A DNA stretch of 64,000 bases from GCA-020343675 sp964462945 (GTDB lineage Bacteria > Planctomycetota > Phycisphaerae > Sedimentisphaerales > Anaerobacaceae), in contig CAYWZW010000010.1 of NCBI GenBank assembly GCA_964462945.1, positions 34,851 to 98,850 on the forward strand, written 5' to 3'. Within the stretch, counting starts at the first letter, position 1, and every line of letters starts with the position of its first letter. A program made the position numbers and the translations under genes. This document shows positions 62,215-64,000 of the stretch, in pieces. The notes beneath the pieces are model-generated. The model was not told where the DNA came from and searched no databases. It saw only the letters and a list, made by a program, of their open reading frames with translations.

Positions 62215-63663
62215 TTACCCAGTCAAGTTTGCGACGTCATGCTCCTCAAGAAGCCGGCTGAACAGCATCAGGCGGCGCCCCGCGGATTCGAGTGAACCAT
62301 TTGCCTGAACCTGGATTTCGAGACGCAGTTCTGAACCGGCGCGGCGGTCGCGGACGGGCACAGTCATTTTTACGATCTGGTCCGCCCGGATGTCCTGGCC
62401 GCTCTTCTCCCAGATTAAGACATGCCTGCTTTTGTCTCGCTTCGTGATGGGCAATAGTCCTCTGACAAAGCCCATTTTGTCCGCGGCAAAACACACGGCC
62501 TGCCACCACTGCTCGAATATCCTGGCCTGACGAAAGTACAATTCGATGTTCTCGAAACTCTCGATTTCCTGCTTCTTCTGGCTGAAGATCATGTACTTTC
62601 GCTTCAAGGCCGCCATCGTCTCGCTCAGTTGGACTGAACCTACGATTCTGAATGCCAGGATGAGCAACAGGAGAATGCAGATGAAAACGATCACCGTCTG
62701 AGTATTCCGGGTGAAGAGCATGAGCATTCCAAGCCCGGTCACAAGAAGAGTGACCACATACGCCGTGATGACGGCATGGCGCTGCTTAAAGCCAAGAGCC
62801 AAGAGCCTGTGGTGAAAATGGCTGCGGTCGGGGGCAAACAGGGACCTGCGTTCGAGAAAGCGCCGCAACATCGCGAACAGCGTATCGAAAATAGGTATTC
62901 CCAAAGCCAGGATGGGCAAAGCCAATCCGACGATAGTCTCGGTCTTGGTAGCGCACAGCACACTTGCAGAGGCAATCATAAATCCCAGGAAGAGACTTCC
63001 AGAATCCCCCATGAACACTCTGGCCGGGTCAAAGTTGAAGAACAGGAATCCGGTCAAGCTCCCCAACAGGGCCAGCATGACTACCGCCATGACAATGTCG
63101 CCGCTGTGCACAGCGAGTATGGCCAGCACCCCACAGGTGATTGCCGAAATCCCCGCCGCCAGGCCGTCAAGACCGTCGCTGAGATTAACGGCATTCGTGA
63201 TACCCACTATCCAGATGAGCGTAACGGGCCAGGAGAACCAGCCAAGCTCCAATCTCAACCAGTTGGTGACGGCTATCGATTCGATGCGGATGTTCGCCGC
63301 GCACACGACCATTGCGGCAACGACCTGGAACACGAGCTTTGTACGTACACGGAGGCCCCGAATATCGTCCAGAAGACCAAGAAAGAATACCAGTCCCGCC
63401 GCACATAGAACCACTGCGATTTTGAGCCGCAACAGACGCAGGGTGTTACCGACGGCGTCCGGCAAGAACAACACAGGTATGACAAGTCCAATCATGGAGA
63501 CGAATATCGCCACGCCGCCGATACGCGGAATAGGTTTGGAGTGGATTTTGCGTATGTCGGGGGGGTCCACGATATTAAGCCGCCTGGCAATACGAATGAC
63601 AATCGGAGTAGTGACGATTGCCAATATCGTAGAACCAAGATATACGGACAAGTACGTATTCAT
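62215..63663 (-). CDS. WecA/MraY-family undecaprenyl-phosphate sugar-1-phosphate transferase with C-terminal extension
   Basis: A 482-residue membrane enzyme that loads the first sugar-1-phosphate onto undecaprenyl phosphate. About eleven helices carry the family motifs: PRIGGVAIF, LGLLDDIRGLR, NAVNLSDGLDGLAAG, FMGDSGSLFLGF and HFHHRLL (the HIHH-like cytoplasmic loop, WecA/TagO rather than MraY type). After the last helix (about residue 345) a soluble extension of about 135 residues follows, starting with a basic helix and ending in a beta-rich segment; it has no motif I recognise. Second gene of the locus in transcription order and probable initiating transferase. Confidence 0.92.
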   Translation of the reverse strand: MNTYLSVYLGSTILAIVTTPIVIRIARRLNIVDPPDIRKIHSKPIPRIGGVAIFVSMIGLVIPVLFLPDAVGNTLRLLRLKIAVVLCAAGLVFFLGLLDDIRGLRVRTKLVFQVVAAMVVCAANIRIESIAVTNWLRLELGWFSWPVTLIWIVGITNAVNLSDGLDGLAAGISAITCGVLAILAVHSGDIVMAVVMLALLGSLTGFLFFNFDPARVFMGDSGSLFLGFMIASASVLCATKTETIVGLALPILALGIPIFDTLFAMLRRFLERRSLFAPDRSHFHHRLLALGFKQRHAVITAYVVTLLVTGLGMLMLFTRNTQTVIVFICILLLLILAFRIVGSVQLSETMAALKRKYMIFSQKKQEIESFENIELYFRQARIFEQWWQAVCFAADKMGFVRGLLPITKRDKSRHVLIWEKSGQDIRADQIVKMTVPVRDRRAGSELRLEIQVQANGSLESAGRRLMLFSRLLEEHDVANLTG

Positions 63664-63802
63664 CGTTTTGATGCCACGGTTCGCCCCGGGAGGTCAGACG
63701 CGGGTGGACTCCGTCCCCGTCGGTGTGCCGACCGGGGCATTCCACAATCACCTTTCGAGACTGTGCTTTCTTGCGAAAGCGTTCGTTTCTGTTAATCAAC
63801 CC

Positions 63803-64000
63803 TCAGGGCGACGTATCCTCTTGAGCCACCACGGCTGGGTGAACGGACAGGTCCGCCACAAACCTTTCCGCGGCGTCGAGCTGAGGATGCAACTGCAAGC
63901 ATATCTTTGCCTCGGACATGGCCTCCTGGGCTCTTCCCATCTTGACCAGGATTTTGGCCAATTCCAGTCGCCACTGAATTTGGCCATACTCCCGCGCCAA
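63803..64000 (-). CDS. TPR-containing protein, C-terminal end only
   Basis: The visible 65 residues belong to the 3' end of a gene that continues beyond the window; the first codon seen (TTG at the edge) is internal. WRLELAKILVKMGRAQEAMS followed by LQLHPQLDAA is a tetratricopeptide repeat. It could be an outer-membrane or periplasmic scaffold of polysaccharide export, or a PEP-CTERM-type TPR lipoprotein, both common beside such loci. 139 bases separate its stop from the WecA-like start. Confidence 0.6.
   Translation of the reverse strand: MAREYGQIQWRLELAKILVKMGRAQEAMSEAKICLQLHPQLDAAERFVADLSVHPAVVAQEDTSP

Noticed and set aside
22910..63663. CRISPR array, insertion sequence or prophage within the AT-rich block
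   Set aside because: No regularly spaced repeats, transposase, integrase or phage structural gene was found on either strand; the block is fully explained by polysaccharide genes.
63765..63780. Perfect six-base hairpin GCTTTC/GAAAGC downstream of the TPR gene as a terminator
   Set aside because: No T-run on the minus strand, and the stem is short.

Overview
The window looks like part of a bacterial chromosome from a Planctomycetes-type organism (Phycisphaerae or a relative). The basis is indirect: a pectin-degrading enzyme set, a histidine kinase with many PAS domains, a large exopolysaccharide locus, frequent GTG/TTG starts and weak Shine-Dalgarno sites. No ribosomal or other phylogenetic marker is present, so Verrucomicrobiota, Omnitrophota or similar phyla remain possible.

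Layout. (1) About 0-7.9 kb, plus strand: an ABC export cassette made of a membrane-anchored NEW3-domain protein (5' end outside the window), four paralogous ABC-2 type permeases in tandem and one ATPase. (2) About 8-16 kb: a pectin/rhamnogalacturonan utilisation island. A PL1 pectate lyase, a six-hairpin glycosidase-like protein and a GH78 alpha-L-rhamnosidase lie on the minus strand; a GH43 arabinanase diverges from them. All carry export signals. (3) About 16.1-16.3 kb: tRNA-Met(CAT) and tRNA-Glu(CTC) with a recognisable promoter. (4) About 16.4-22.9 kb: a signalling cluster with a stand-alone receiver, a histidine kinase with ten PAS modules, a NarL-type response regulator and a second stand-alone receiver. 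(5) About 22.9-64 kb: some 41 kb entirely on the minus strand forming one surface-polysaccharide locus, transcribed from high to low coordinates.

The polysaccharide locus begins with a TPR protein (partial) and a WecA/MraY-type initiating phosphoglycosyltransferase. Next come RfbG, RfbH and RfbF, which convert glucose-1-phosphate and CTP to CDP-4-keto-3,6-dideoxyglucose. A tightly packed block follows: NeuB-like synthase with SAF and cupin domains, HAD phosphatase, YerE-like thiamine-diphosphate enzyme, SDR reductase, Nudix hydrolase and a C-methyltransferase of the deoxysugar type. I infer that this block makes a branched-chain or long-branched CDP-sugar, possibly using a NeuB-made 2-keto acid as the acyl donor. 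Then come four radical SAM enzymes (two of them a tandem duplicate), GT2/GT4 glycosyltransferases, Wzx flippase, a Wzy-type polymerase, a GT10 fucosyltransferase-like enzyme, an FkbM methyltransferase, an asparagine synthase, a fused dehydrogenase/Gfo-Idh-MocA oxidoreductase, a heparinase II/III-like lyase, another GT4 and UDP-GlcNAc 2-epimerase.

Base composition changes within the locus. Roughly 32-58 kb is much more AT-rich (spot checks: 24/60 G+C at 48301-48360 and 14/60 at 37321-37380, against 38/60 at 10081-10140). This fits a horizontally exchanged, serotype-like core between more GC-rich flanks. The most interesting parts are the CDP-sugar/NeuB/ThDP block, the four radical SAM genes with a shared Rossmann-like accessory domain, the histidine kinase lacking the usual acidic residue next to its phospho-acceptor His, and a GT2 gene whose reading frame seems to need an ATT start.
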